This document shows positions 7,832 through 15,989 of a stretch of 64,000 nt of DNA, piece after piece. The DNA is from Thermococcus camini (GTDB taxonomy: Archaea; Methanobacteriota_B; Thermococci; Thermococcales; Thermococcaceae), in NCBI RefSeq assembly GCF_904067545.1, contig NZ_LR881183.1:1430277-1494276 (forward strand), in the 5' to 3' direction. The notes beneath the pieces were generated by a model. That model ran no database searches and was not told the origin of the DNA. It saw only the letters and a list, made by a program, of their open reading frames with translations. A program made the position numbers and the translations under genes. Every line of letters begins with the position of its first letter. The stretch's first letter is position 1.

Positions 7832-9274
7832 ATGTGCCTTGTGGCGGGTGGACTCGGTTCAAATCTCAGGGACAGGTTCATCGTTATGATAAACGCCGGA
7901 AAGCACAGGGGAGAGGACAGCTTCGGCGTCTGGACGGACGAGGGAGTACTGAAATCGAGCGATTTCTCAAAGGTTCCCGAAATGCCAGACGGGAAGATAG
8001 GCCTCATACAGTGCAGGCTCGCCATGACCGGCTCCATGGGCTTTACCCAGCCCTTCGTCAATGAGCTGGCCCTCGTCCACAACGGCGAGATATACAACCA
8101 CCGCGAGCTGAGGGCGTGGCTGGAGGGAAGGGGGGTATCCTTCGAGACGGACGTGGACAGCGAGGTGATCCTCAGGCTCATCGAGTTCTTCCTCGACCGC
8201 GGGCTGGATGTCTTTGGGGCGGTTCGGAAGGCGATGCTGATGATGGAGGGGGACTACGCCGTGGCCTTCTCCGACGGGGAGAGGATTCACCTCTTCCGCG
8301 ACCCGCTGGGTGTAAGACCGCTGTACCGCTCCCCGGAGGGATTCTTCGCGAGCGAGAAAAAGGTGCTGTGGGGCATCGGGCAGGAGGCCATTCCGGTGGA
8401 ACCAGGTGAGCTGGTCACAATCTCAAGGGGGGGCGTTGAAGTCAGAAAAGCCCTCCGGCTGGAAGAGCTGAGGAGAAAGCCCCTCGACCCGGAGAGGGCG
8501 GTTAAGGCCGTCGGCAGGGCCCTGACCTGCTCCGTCCGCCACAGGGTGGGGAAGAAAACCGGGGTTCTCTTTTCCGGGGGACTGGACAGCTCCCTCGTTG
8601 CCCTCATCGCCTCGGAGTACTCCGACGTCGTCCTCTACACCGCGGGGGTGGAGGGAAGCCCTGACATCGAATGGGCCAGAATGGCAGCGGATAAGCTCGG
8701 CCTGGAGCTCCGGGAGTACGTCTTCGACCTGGACGATGTGAAGGAGGCGGTTCCAAGGGTTGCCTTCGCGATAGAGGAGCCGAACCCCATGAACCTGGCC
8801 ATCGGGATACCCCTGTACTTCGCCACGGGGCTTGCGAGGGACGACGGTGTCAGGGTTCTCCTGAGCGGCCAGGGGGCGGATGAGCTCTTCGGCGGCTACG
8901 CGAAGTACCTGGAGAGGCCCAAGCTTATGGAGGACGACCTTAGGGGACTGGGCGAGAGGAACCTTGCCAGGGACGACAAGATAGCCATGATGAACTCGGT
9001 GGAGGGGCGCTTCCCCTTCCTGAGCCTTTCCGTCGTCTCCGCGGCTATCAACACACCGCTTGATGCGAAGATATCCGGGGGTGTGAGAAAGGCCGTTCTG
9101 AGAAAAGCGGCGCTGGAGCTGGGTTTGCCGAAGGAGATCGCCATGAGGGAGAAGAAAGCCGCCCAGTACGGCAGCGGTTCCCAGAAGCTCCTGGAGAAAC
9201 TCGCAAAGAGCGAGGGTCTGGGACTGAGGGAATACGCGGAGAAAGTCTTCAGGGAGATTTTTAAACGGGAATAA
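7832..9274 (+). CDS. asnB: Asparagine synthetase-like glutamine amidotransferase
   Basis: A 480-residue two-domain enzyme. The class II glutaminase domain needs an N-terminal Cys, and starting at 7832 gives MCLVAGG with Cys2 exposed. An upstream in-frame start at 7730 would bury it, and GGTGGGAG precedes the chosen ATG. The synthetase domain has the PP-loop SGGLDSS at about 247-253. The expected reaction is ATP-dependent transfer of glutamine nitrogen to aspartate. The short length and divergent C-terminus mean another amidation substrate is possible. It follows the GPN gene by 122 bases and ends at a hairpin terminator. Confidence 0.85.
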   Translation: MCLVAGGLGSNLRDRFIVMINAGKHRGEDSFGVWTDEGVLKSSDFSKVPEMPDGKIGLIQCRLAMTGSMGFTQPFVNELALVHNGEIYNHRELRAWLEGRGVSFETDVDSEVILRLIEFFLDRGLDVFGAVRKAMLMMEGDYAVAFSDGERIHLFRDPLGVRPLYRSPEGFFASEKKVLWGIGQEAIPVEPGELVTISRGGVEVRKALRLEELRRKPLDPERAVKAVGRALTCSVRHRVGKKTGVLFSGGLDSSLVALIASEYSDVVLYTAGVEGSPDIEWARMAADKLGLELREYVFDLDDVKEAVPRVAFAIEEPNPMNLAIGIPLYFATGLARDDGVRVLLSGQGADELFGGYAKYLERPKLMEDDLRGLGERNLARDDKIAMMNSVEGRFPFLSLSVVSAAINTPLDAKISGGVRKAVLRKAALELGLPKEIAMREKKAAQYGSGSQKLLEKLAKSEGLGLREYAEKVFREIFKRE

Positions 9275-9301
9275 ACGTTCCTGAACGTTCTTTAATAGTC
9301 C

Positions 9302-9331
9302 TGCCCCAAATGGGGCACCTCCACGTTTTTT
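9302..9331 (+). terminator. Hairpin and T-tract terminator
   Basis: A perfect stem of TGCCCC (9302-9307) and GGGGCA (9312-9317) with an AAAT loop is followed by a six-T run at 9326-9331. It sits just after the asparagine synthetase-like gene. A palindrome AACGTTC/GAACGTT (9274-9289) lies immediately before it. Confidence 0.6.
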
Positions 9332-9416
9332 CCTGCCAGAGGGGCTAACACTACCGAACGGTTTCGTGAAAAAGGCTTAAATAGGCCCTTTTCCAACGGT
9401 AAGCTGGTGAGAGAAC

Positions 9417-10622
9417 GTGGAGTTGAAAAAACCTGCCGTCATTTTCATCGGACTCATCTTCACCCTGGCCGTCCTTCCAGGGAGGAGCGCCGCGGACCCC
9501 GGCATCGTTATCCTCGTGACGGACAACGAGGCTGACGCGGCGCTGGCGTACAGCGTGGCCGCCCTGCTGGATGCCAGGGTTATCGTAAGTCCCTGGGGAA
9601 CGTACAGTCCGGAGATCAGCGCGGAGATTCTCAGCGAGGAGCCGGGGAGGGTGATAATAATCGGCGGACCCGTCGCAATCCCCGAGGACTACACGGGCGA
9701 CATGGACGACTTCGGAATCCCCTACGAGCGCTGGTACGGGGAGACAAGGTACGAGACAAATCTGGCCGTGATAGATGGGCTGAAGAAGGAGTTTCCGGAG
9801 GCTTTCAAGGGCATCGAAACCGTGGTAATCGCCAACGGCAGGGACGGACTCGCGCTGAGGGAGTACACCCGGACGGTTAAAATCGGACCCTCCGGGACGC
9901 ATGGAAGGCTCATCATCCTGACGGACGATGGGAAAACCAACGAAACCCTCGAGGCGCTGGCAAAGTTCAGCGGATTAAATGGAGTCGTGTACATGACAAC
10001 GTCGGACGGGGGAGAGCCCCTGTTCCCCCTGAACCAGGGGAGGGTTCTGGGATTTGCCCGGGAGCGCTTCGGAAACGACATAGGCACCGAGGAGAAGGCG
10101 ACCTCGCCGGGGCCAAGGGACACCCTCGAGGTTCTCACGGCAGTCCAGAACAAGACGAACCGGGCGGAGAAGCTGCTCGACGGCCTTCAGATACCCGCCG
10201 CCAGAAGGAAGCTCGAAACAGCGAAGGACCTGCTCGAGGAGGCGTGGAGTGCGTACAACGCGGGCGACTACTCCAGGGCGTACCTGCTGGCAGTACGTGC
10301 GGGGGGAGAGGCGGATTTTGTGATAGCGAGGACGTACGTGGAGATAAGAACTGTGTACCAGGGCTCGGCGGCGGTGAGGCTCCAGAGAAGGCTCTCACAG
10401 CTCGAGGTCATGGTAAACGTCCTCAGGGAAAAGGGCTACGATGTGGATGGGATAGAAAGCCTGCTCCAGCAGGCGGAGGATGCCCTCAAGAGGGGGGATT
10501 ACTCCGAGGTAATCAACGACCTCATACCCCGTATAAAGGAGATGCTGGCAGAAAAAACCGTCCGGAGGCACGGCGTGCCCCATCCACCTCGCCCCGGAGG
10601 ACGGGACAGGGGCAGACCATAA
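9417..10622 (+). CDS. Secreted protein with cell wall-binding-repeat-2-like domain
   Basis: A 401-residue exported protein. Residues 1-26 form a signal peptide (hydrophobic FIGLIFTLAVLP, then GRSAADPG). Residues about 28-220 resemble cell wall-binding repeat 2 domains, with VIIIGGPVAIPED and the GETRYETNLAVIDG block. Residues about 230-380 are helical and charged, possibly a coiled-coil or TPR-like module. It starts with GTG after GGTGAG, and a TATA element GCTTAAATAGG lies at 9375-9385. In Thermococcales such domains occur on surface proteins; the ligand is unknown. The downstream glycosyltransferase is on the same strand. Confidence 0.7.
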   Translation: MELKKPAVIFIGLIFTLAVLPGRSAADPGIVILVTDNEADAALAYSVAALLDARVIVSPWGTYSPEISAEILSEEPGRVIIIGGPVAIPEDYTGDMDDFGIPYERWYGETRYETNLAVIDGLKKEFPEAFKGIETVVIANGRDGLALREYTRTVKIGPSGTHGRLIILTDDGKTNETLEALAKFSGLNGVVYMTTSDGGEPLFPLNQGRVLGFARERFGNDIGTEEKATSPGPRDTLEVLTAVQNKTNRAEKLLDGLQIPAARRKLETAKDLLEEAWSAYNAGDYSRAYLLAVRAGGEADFVIARTYVEIRTVYQGSAAVRLQRRLSQLEVMVNVLREKGYDVDGIESLLQQAEDALKRGDYSEVINDLIPRIKEMLAEKTVRRHGVPHPPRPGGRDRGRP

Positions 10623-10660
10623 GTCTTTTTAACGCCTCCCCTCCATTCTTCCCGGTCAAA

Positions 10661-11707
10661 ATGAGGATTCTAATGGTCGGTCACTATCCCCCGCACCCCG
10701 GCGGCGTTGCCAGCCACCTCGATAGCCTTGTGAGGGAGCTCAGAAAACGCCACGAAGTTCACGTTCTGACCTACGGGCCGGTTGAGCCGAGGGAGTTCGA
10801 GCGGGAGTTCGTCCATCAGGTTAAGGTTCCTCCGATTTACGGACTGAGGGGGACGAGCTTCGCCTTTCTGGGTTCCAGGAAAATCGTCCGGCTCCACAGG
10901 GAACTGGGGTTTGATTTGATCCACGCCCACTTTGTTGGAACGACAGGCTTCGCGGGCGTTCTCGCGAAGGAGAAAACCGGCCTTCCCCTCGTCGTCACGG
11001 CCCACGGAAGCGATCTGGAGCACACGGCAAAGTTGGCCCTCGGAGGGTTTTACGTGAAAAAAACCCTCACCGAGGCGGACGCGGTGATAGCTGTCAGCCA
11101 CTGGCTGGCGGGGAAGGCGCTGGCCCTCGGGGCGGGGCGGGTGAGAGTCATACCCAACGGAGTGCGTGAACTCGAAGGGGCAGGGGAACCGGAGAACGGG
11201 AGGAGGCACATCACGTTCATCGGCGCCCTCCGCGAATACAAAAGCCCGGGGACTTTCATAGAGCTGGCGAGGGCCCTTCCTGAGAGGGAGTTTCTTGTGG
11301 TGGGTGACGGTCCGCTCAGGAGGAGTCTGGAAGCGAGTGCGCCAGAAAACGTGAGGTTCCTCGGGTACAGGCGTGACGTCGGAAAGATTCTGTCGGAAAG
11401 CGCTCTCCTCGTCCTGCCATCCAGGAGGGAGGGCTTTGGCCTCGTCGTCATAGAGGCCAACAGCCTGGGCGTCCCGGCGGTGGGCAGGCACGTAAGCGCG
11501 GTTCCCGAGCTGATCAGAGCGGGAAAGAACGGACTCACTTTCGAAACGTTCGATGAGCTCGTTGAGGCTGTGAGGATTCTCACCGAGCCGAAAAAGAACC
11601 GGAAAGCCGGGGCCGTTGCGAAGAGTGTCGCGGCACTCTACTCGTGGGAGGCCATCGCGGCGGCGGTCGAGGGGGTGTACTCCTCGGTGGTTGGGCAACG
11701 TTTTTAA
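10661..11707 (+). CDS. Glycosyltransferase family 4
   Basis: A 348-residue GT-B fold glycosyltransferase. The N-terminus HYPPHPGGVASH holds the acceptor-side glycine loop. The C-terminal donor domain has the retaining EX7E-like segment SRREGFGLVVIEANSLGVP near residue 265. It likely transfers a sugar from a nucleotide-sugar to a glycan or lipid at the cytoplasmic membrane face. The start ATG at 10661 is chosen because homologues begin with this MRILMVGHYPP strand; the longer in-frame ORF upstream overlaps the previous gene. A TATA-like CTTTTTAAC precedes it. Confidence 0.88.
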   Translation: MRILMVGHYPPHPGGVASHLDSLVRELRKRHEVHVLTYGPVEPREFEREFVHQVKVPPIYGLRGTSFAFLGSRKIVRLHRELGFDLIHAHFVGTTGFAGVLAKEKTGLPLVVTAHGSDLEHTAKLALGGFYVKKTLTEADAVIAVSHWLAGKALALGAGRVRVIPNGVRELEGAGEPENGRRHITFIGALREYKSPGTFIELARALPEREFLVVGDGPLRRSLEASAPENVRFLGYRRDVGKILSESALLVLPSRREGFGLVVIEANSLGVPAVGRHVSAVPELIRAGKNGLTFETFDELVEAVRILTEPKKNRKAGAVAKSVAALYSWEAIAAAVEGVYSSVVGQRF

Positions 11708-11742
11708 CCGCCCCGACTCCGTGAAGGCTGAGGGGTGAGAGC

Positions 11743-12762
11743 ATGACTGTAGTAATCAACATGCGAGACGGAGTAGATGAGAGGGGCATAAAGATAGCCG
11801 CCGGGTTCATACTGGAGGGGAAGCTGGTTGCGTTTCCAACCGAAACCGTTTACGGCCTCGGTGCAGATGCCCTGAACGCCCGGGCAGTAAAGAGAATATT
11901 CGAGGCCAAGGGCAGGCCCCCCGATAATCCGCTCATCGTTCACATAGCTGACTTCAGCGATCTGGGGCGGCTCGCGAGGGATGTTCCCCGTGAGGCAAGG
12001 CTCCTCGCCGAGAGGTTCTGGCCGGGCCCCCTGACGATGGTCCTGCCGAGGGATGAGAACGTCCCGGACGTCACCACCGGAGGCCTCGACACCGTGGCCG
12101 TTAGAATGCCGGCGCACCCCATAGCGCTCGCGCTTATAAGAGCGAGCACTCCCGTGGCGGCACCCTCCGCGAACATAAGCGGAAAGCCGAGCCCCACCCT
12201 GGCGGAGCACGTCATAGACGACTTCTACGGGAGGATAGAGTGCATAATCGACGGAGGCGAGACCAAGATCGGGGTGGAATCCACCGTGATAGACCTCAGC
12301 TCGGAGAGGCCGACCCTGCTGAGGCCAGGCGGCCTTCCACTGGAAGAAATCGAGAAGGTCATCGGGGGAATTGAGATACATCCTGCGGTCAGGGGCAAGC
12401 TCGTGGATGTCGCCCGCTCCCCCGGGATGAAGTACAAGCACTACTCTCCGAACGCCCAGGTTGTAGTGGTCGAGGGGAAGAGGGAGAACGTGAGGCGTAA
12501 GATAGCCGAGCTGGTGCACGAGTACCGCGCGGACGGCCTCACCGTTGGGGTGATGGCCACGGAGGAGTACGACGCGGACGAGTTCTTCCACCTGGGAAGT
12601 ACCGAGGAGGAAGTGGCGAGGAACCTCTTCAGGGCGCTCAGGGAGCTGGATAAACGCGGTGTGGACATCATAATCGCGGAGGGAATCGAGGAAAGAGGAC
12701 TGGGATTTGCGGTGATGAACAGACTGAGAAAGGCAGCGGGGTACAGAATAGTCTGGGCATAG
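11743..12762 (+). CDS. sua5: Threonylcarbamoyl-AMP synthase (Sua5/YrdC)
   Basis: A 339-residue Sua5-type enzyme that makes threonylcarbamoyl-AMP from threonine, bicarbonate and ATP for the t6A37 modification of ANN-decoding tRNAs. The YrdC domain (residues about 15-200) contains the KRIFEAKGRPPDNPL signature and the SANISGKPSP segment. The C-terminal Sua5 domain follows, making this the long two-domain form. The start follows GAGGGGTGAGAGC. A TATA-like TTTTTAAC overlaps the end of the glycosyltransferase gene. Confidence 0.94.
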   Translation: MTVVINMRDGVDERGIKIAAGFILEGKLVAFPTETVYGLGADALNARAVKRIFEAKGRPPDNPLIVHIADFSDLGRLARDVPREARLLAERFWPGPLTMVLPRDENVPDVTTGGLDTVAVRMPAHPIALALIRASTPVAAPSANISGKPSPTLAEHVIDDFYGRIECIIDGGETKIGVESTVIDLSSERPTLLRPGGLPLEEIEKVIGGIEIHPAVRGKLVDVARSPGMKYKHYSPNAQVVVVEGKRENVRRKIAELVHEYRADGLTVGVMATEEYDADEFFHLGSTEEEVARNLFRALRELDKRGVDIIIAEGIEERGLGFAVMNRLRKAAGYRIVWA

Positions 12763-12845
12763 ACAACGCTTAAATATCTGGAGGGCCAAGATTTAGGCAG
12801 CCGTCAGGACTTGAATCATATGGGGTGAGAAATTTGGTGGGTAGC

Positions 12846-14012
12846 ATGGGGCTGGAAGGGCCCGAGGACCTCGAACAGCTCGCCATCAAAAAAATCAACG
12901 GCGGTCAGGTGAAAGAGGGACTAAAACTCATGCTGCGGGCCGCGAAGGGATATGAGGAGGCCGGAATGAGCGAGGACGCGGCCAGGCTGTACAAATACCT
13001 CGGTTACGTTCTTCTGGAGAGAACGAAGTCCGTTGAAAAGGCTAGACCCTCCCTTCTGAAGAGCGCCTACCTCTATCTTGACCTTATAGACGGTGAGATA
13101 TCCAGACCAGAGGTTGACGTCGACCTTCTCGATGAGTACTGCTTCAGCGTCCTTGAGATATTCGCCACACTGGACGATCGTAAGAGCCTGACGAAGTACG
13201 CTGAGGAGTTCGCCGGAATCTACGAGGACCTTGGAGCGTCCTATCAGGATAACGACGATATAGAGATGGCGATAAAGGCGTACGAATCCGCCTACAGGTA
13301 CTACAAACTGGTGGACAACATCGAGGCGTACAGGAGGATAGCCGAGACGATGATAACCCTCTACGGCCAGCTCGCGGAAAGCCGGCTGGAAAGCGGAGAC
13401 ATCAGAAGGGCGGCGGAAGCGTTCTACCGTCTCGCCGGCTTTATACGGGCTCTTTTTGGCTACGACATACACTTCATCGAAATGATGGACACCGCCGCCA
13501 AGAACTTCGAGAAGGCAAGCAAGATAGCGTACTCGAACGGCGACCTGGACGGCACCACCACATGCCTCGTCAAGGCCCAGTACGCGTACCTGCTGGCGAG
13601 AAACTTCAACAGGGCCAAGCTGATCGGTCTCAACACTGCCAGAATACTCTACCAGGTCATAAGCTCCCACCGCTCCCGGGGCGACGATGAAATGGCCACG
13701 AGAAAGCTCGTGGAGCTGACAGAGGCCCTCATGGGGATAGGGAAGCTCGACGAGGCCATGGGGACTTACAAGAGCGCCCTTGAGACCAAAAGCAGTATGG
13801 AGTTCAGGGTGCGCGTGAGGCTCGCCGCACTCAAGCAGTTCGCCGCGTTAAACAGCCGCGGGGATGTGTTGGAAGACATCGAGAACATAGAGTACTACAC
13901 CAGCAGAGGGAAATACACGAAAGCCCTGGAACTCGGAGAGAACGCCATGAAGAGTGAGGGACTCGTTGAGGTTCTGGAGAAGATCCACGCGGCCGAAGGC
14001 GTCTATCGCTAA
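12846..14012 (+). CDS. TPR-like helical repeat protein
   Basis: A 388-residue protein built almost entirely of helix pairs resembling tetratricopeptide repeats, for example AARLYKYLGYVL, AIKAYESAYRYY and AAEAFYRLAGFI. No signal peptide or catalytic motif is seen, so it is probably a cytoplasmic scaffold. ATG 12846 is preferred because GGTGGG lies five bases upstream; an in-frame GTG at 12825 has no clear site. Promoter-like GCTTAAATATC lies just upstream. The gene appears monocistronic. Its partner is unknown. Confidence 0.72.
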   Translation: MGLEGPEDLEQLAIKKINGGQVKEGLKLMLRAAKGYEEAGMSEDAARLYKYLGYVLLERTKSVEKARPSLLKSAYLYLDLIDGEISRPEVDVDLLDEYCFSVLEIFATLDDRKSLTKYAEEFAGIYEDLGASYQDNDDIEMAIKAYESAYRYYKLVDNIEAYRRIAETMITLYGQLAESRLESGDIRRAAEAFYRLAGFIRALFGYDIHFIEMMDTAAKNFEKASKIAYSNGDLDGTTTCLVKAQYAYLLARNFNRAKLIGLNTARILYQVISSHRSRGDDEMATRKLVELTEALMGIGKLDEAMGTYKSALETKSSMEFRVRVRLAALKQFAALNSRGDVLEDIENIEYYTSRGKYTKALELGENAMKSEGLVEVLEKIHAAEGVYR

Positions 14013-14052
14013 CTCCCAAATAGAATGGCAGAAATCGGAGAAGTAAAAAGAG

Positions 14053-14472
14053 TCAGGACTTGACCTCAACCCTGGGAATGGGTATGTGGTACGGCAGGCG
14101 CATCTCCTTCGCGAGGAGCATCAGCATCGGGGAGACTTCCTTGGTTATGAAGTTCACGACCTCCGCGAAGGTGACGGGGTCTATCTTCTTCTCATCCTCC
14201 CAGAGGTTGAGTATCTCATCCATCTTCTCCTTCTGCGGCGGGAGATAGAGTATGACGCCCTCGATCGCACCGTCAGCAATCTTGGGGTTGTAATCTATCT
14301 CGTACCTAAAGAGGATCTCGATACCGTTCAGCTTGCCGGTTGGGGTCCTGATCTCACCGAGGCGCATCTCCTTGACCTTCGGCGAGAGCCTGACCTCTAT
14401 CTGGCCCCCAGGAACAGAAAGGGAAACCCTCTCCATTTCAACCTTGGTTATGTTGAACCCGAGTACTGGCAT
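14053..14472 (-). CDS. Conserved archaeal protein of unknown function
   Basis: A 139-residue protein with an alternating beta-strand N-terminal half and a helical C-terminal half (DPVTFAEVVNFITKEVSPMLMLLAKEM). The strand content and length recall SecB-like chaperones, but I cannot support that from motifs. The ATG follows GGTGGTGAAAGAAA, and a palindromic TATA (TTTATATAAA, about 14500-14509) lies upstream. It is divergent from the nucleotidyltransferase gene and converges on the TPR-like gene. Confidence 0.65.
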   Translation of the reverse strand: MPVLGFNITKVEMERVSLSVPGGQIEVRLSPKVKEMRLGEIRTPTGKLNGIEILFRYEIDYNPKIADGAIEGVILYLPPQKEKMDEILNLWEDEKKIDPVTFAEVVNFITKEVSPMLMLLAKEMRLPYHIPIPRVEVKS

Positions 14473-14553
14473 TTTCTTTCACCACCCCGAAGTCGATCGG
14501 TTTATATAAAACGCTATCGGTAGGGCTTTAAACTTTCCCCCCAACTTCCAGCG

Positions 14554-15258
14554 ATGGCCAGGGAAAAAGTCGTTAGGATCTGGGACGAGAGGGAGGTAAT
14601 CTATCCCCCCAGGAGGTGGCGCTACCTCCGGGAGAAGCGGGAGAAGGCACTTGAGATTATGGAACGCCTCAGTCACTTTGACCCACAGCTCTACGGCAGC
14701 GTCGCCAGGGGAGATGTAAGAAGGGACAGCGACATAGACATCTTCATCCCCTACCGTGTGTCGAGCTACCTAATCGAGCTCGCTCTTGAGGGGCTTGTGA
14801 GCAGGAGAAAAATAGTCATGGCGACCCCCTGGCACCTCATCAAGGGCATCATCGAGATAGACGAGGAAACGACGGTCACCTTCCCGTTGATCGACCCCAC
14901 CGACAGGGAGCTTGAGTTCTACAGGTGGGGCGGGATGATAGACATATGGGGCGTGAAGACAGAGGAGCGCGTCCCCGGGGTGAGCAAAAAGCTCATACTC
15001 ATAGTCCCCACCGAGAGGGGACACATCGAGAGGGAAGTCGTGGGAAGGGAGAGCGAGGTGGCAAAAATTCTCGGCGTGGGCATAGACATCGTTACCGAGC
15101 GCGTTCACGTTCTGATGAGAAGGGACAGCATCGGGAGAACAGGAATCTACATCAACGAGGAAGTTCCCGACTGGATGAGCTTCGAGGAGGCACTGAAGCT
15201 CATAGCCGACCGCGACCCAAACGTTAGGAGAAAGGTGAGGGAGCGGGGAGGGGTTTAG
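14554..15258 (+). CDS. Nucleotidyltransferase-domain protein
   Basis: A 234-residue protein with a minimal nucleotidyltransferase fold. The signature GSVARGDVRRDSDIDIFIP (residues about 49-67) supplies the GS loop and the DxD metal pair. The C-terminal 130 residues are unlike the short MNT antitoxins, so this is a longer archaeal family whose target is unknown. The mRNA looks leaderless: a TATA (CTTTAAACTTT, 14526-14536) ends 18 bases before the ATG and no ribosome binding site is visible. Confidence 0.78.
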   Translation: MAREKVVRIWDEREVIYPPRRWRYLREKREKALEIMERLSHFDPQLYGSVARGDVRRDSDIDIFIPYRVSSYLIELALEGLVSRRKIVMATPWHLIKGIIEIDEETTVTFPLIDPTDRELEFYRWGGMIDIWGVKTEERVPGVSKKLILIVPTERGHIEREVVGRESEVAKILGVGIDIVTERVHVLMRRDSIGRTGIYINEEVPDWMSFEEALKLIADRDPNVRRKVRERGGV

Positions 15259-15262
15259 CAAT

Positions 15263-15272
15263 CTTTATATTA
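15263..15272 (+). promoter_or_regulatory. Promoter of vapBC locus 1
   Basis: TATA-like CTTTATATTA, 30 bases upstream of the antitoxin GTG at 15302. GGTGAG at 15293-15298 is the ribosome binding site. Confidence 0.5.
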
Positions 15273-15301
15273 TTCGACGAGAAGATTGACACGGTGAGAA
15301 C

Positions 15302-15472
15302 GTGGAGACCGTTAACATGAGGGTCCCAAAGGAATTCGAGAAAAAAGTTAAGGCGTATCTTCAGGAACTTGAGAAACAGAGGGAGATTCTAAAAAAGACC
15401 AAGGGGATACTAAAAACGGAGAAATCTGCGAGAGACCTCAAGGTGGAGATTTATGAGGAGCTTTATGGTTGA
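15302..15472 (+). CDS. Putative VapB-type antitoxin
   Basis: A 56-residue charged, mostly helical protein starting at GTG (VETVNMRVPKEFEKKVKAYL) behind GGTGAG. It overlaps the PIN toxin gene by 20 bases on the same strand, which is typical for antitoxin-toxin coupling. The N-terminal strand followed by helices resembles a ribbon-helix-helix domain (METVNMRVPKEFEKKV), so it probably represses its own promoter and binds the toxin through its C-terminus. The identity rests on position and shape rather than on a strong motif. Confidence 0.7.
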   Translation: METVNMRVPKEFEKKVKAYLQELEKQREILKKTKGILKTEKSARDLKVEIYEELYG

Positions 15473-15911
15473 TTCAACGGTTTTCGTTGAGCATTTGAAG
15501 GGGAACCCCAAGGCCACAAACATCCTTGAGGCCCTTATCGAAGAGAGTGTGGCAGGATATATAAACGAAACCGTTGCTTCGGAGGTTATTTTCATATATC
15601 TGAAACTTAAAACCGGCAAAAGTTTTAGAACGCTGAAGAAAAAGCCAGAACTTGTCAGGGCAGTTCAAAAAGAGCCAGTTTACGAGCTTCTCTCACTCTT
15701 CAGATTCCTTGAAACGAATGAGTTCGTCTTCACACTGTCTAAAAAGCTTATTGAAGAATACGGCCTTCTTCCCAACGATGCCGCCATCGGCGCAACGGCC
15801 ATTTTCTACAACCTTGACGGGATAATAACCCTTGACAAAGACTTTGTCGAGATGGCTCAGAACGAGAACCTTTTGATTGTGTCTTCAAAAGAGGAACTGC
15901 TGAATCTCTAA
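15453..15911 (+). CDS. vapC: PIN-domain toxin (VapC-like)
   Basis: A 152-residue PIN-fold ribonuclease. Acidic active-site positions are visible: D7 (MVDSTVF), a Glu in TVASEVIF, the Asp in LLPNDAAIGA and the Asp in TLDKDFV. Known VapC toxins cut tRNA or rRNA when free of antitoxin. The ATG at 15453 has GGTGGA upstream; ATG 15465 is also possible. The upstream 56-residue gene is the likely antitoxin. AT content is higher than in neighbouring genes, which would fit mobile accessory DNA. Confidence 0.85.
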   Translation: MRSFMVDSTVFVEHLKGNPKATNILEALIEESVAGYINETVASEVIFIYLKLKTGKSFRTLKKKPELVRAVQKEPVYELLSLFRFLETNEFVFTLSKKLIEEYGLLPNDAAIGATAIFYNLDGIITLDKDFVEMAQNENLLIVSSKEELLNL

Positions 15912-15917
15912 TGGACA

Positions 15918-15964
15918 GCACACAGTACAATCCTCTATAAACCCTTGTACTGCACATAGTACAA
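15918..15964. repeat. GTACAA direct and inverted repeats between vapC and serS
   Basis: GCACACAGTACAA (15918-15930) and GCACATAGTACAA (15952-15964) form a direct repeat with one mismatch. TTGTACTG (15945-15952) is the exact reverse complement of CAGTACAA (15923-15930). The cluster lies between convergent genes, so it could be a bidirectional terminator structure or a protein-binding site. Confidence 0.6.
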
Positions 15965-15989
15965 GAGTACAGAAAAGGAAATGAGAGGC

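Noticed and set aside
10244-10660. N-terminal extension of the glycosyltransferase ORF
   Set aside because: It overlaps the end of the secreted protein in another frame; glycosyltransferases of this family begin at the MRILMVGHYPP strand.
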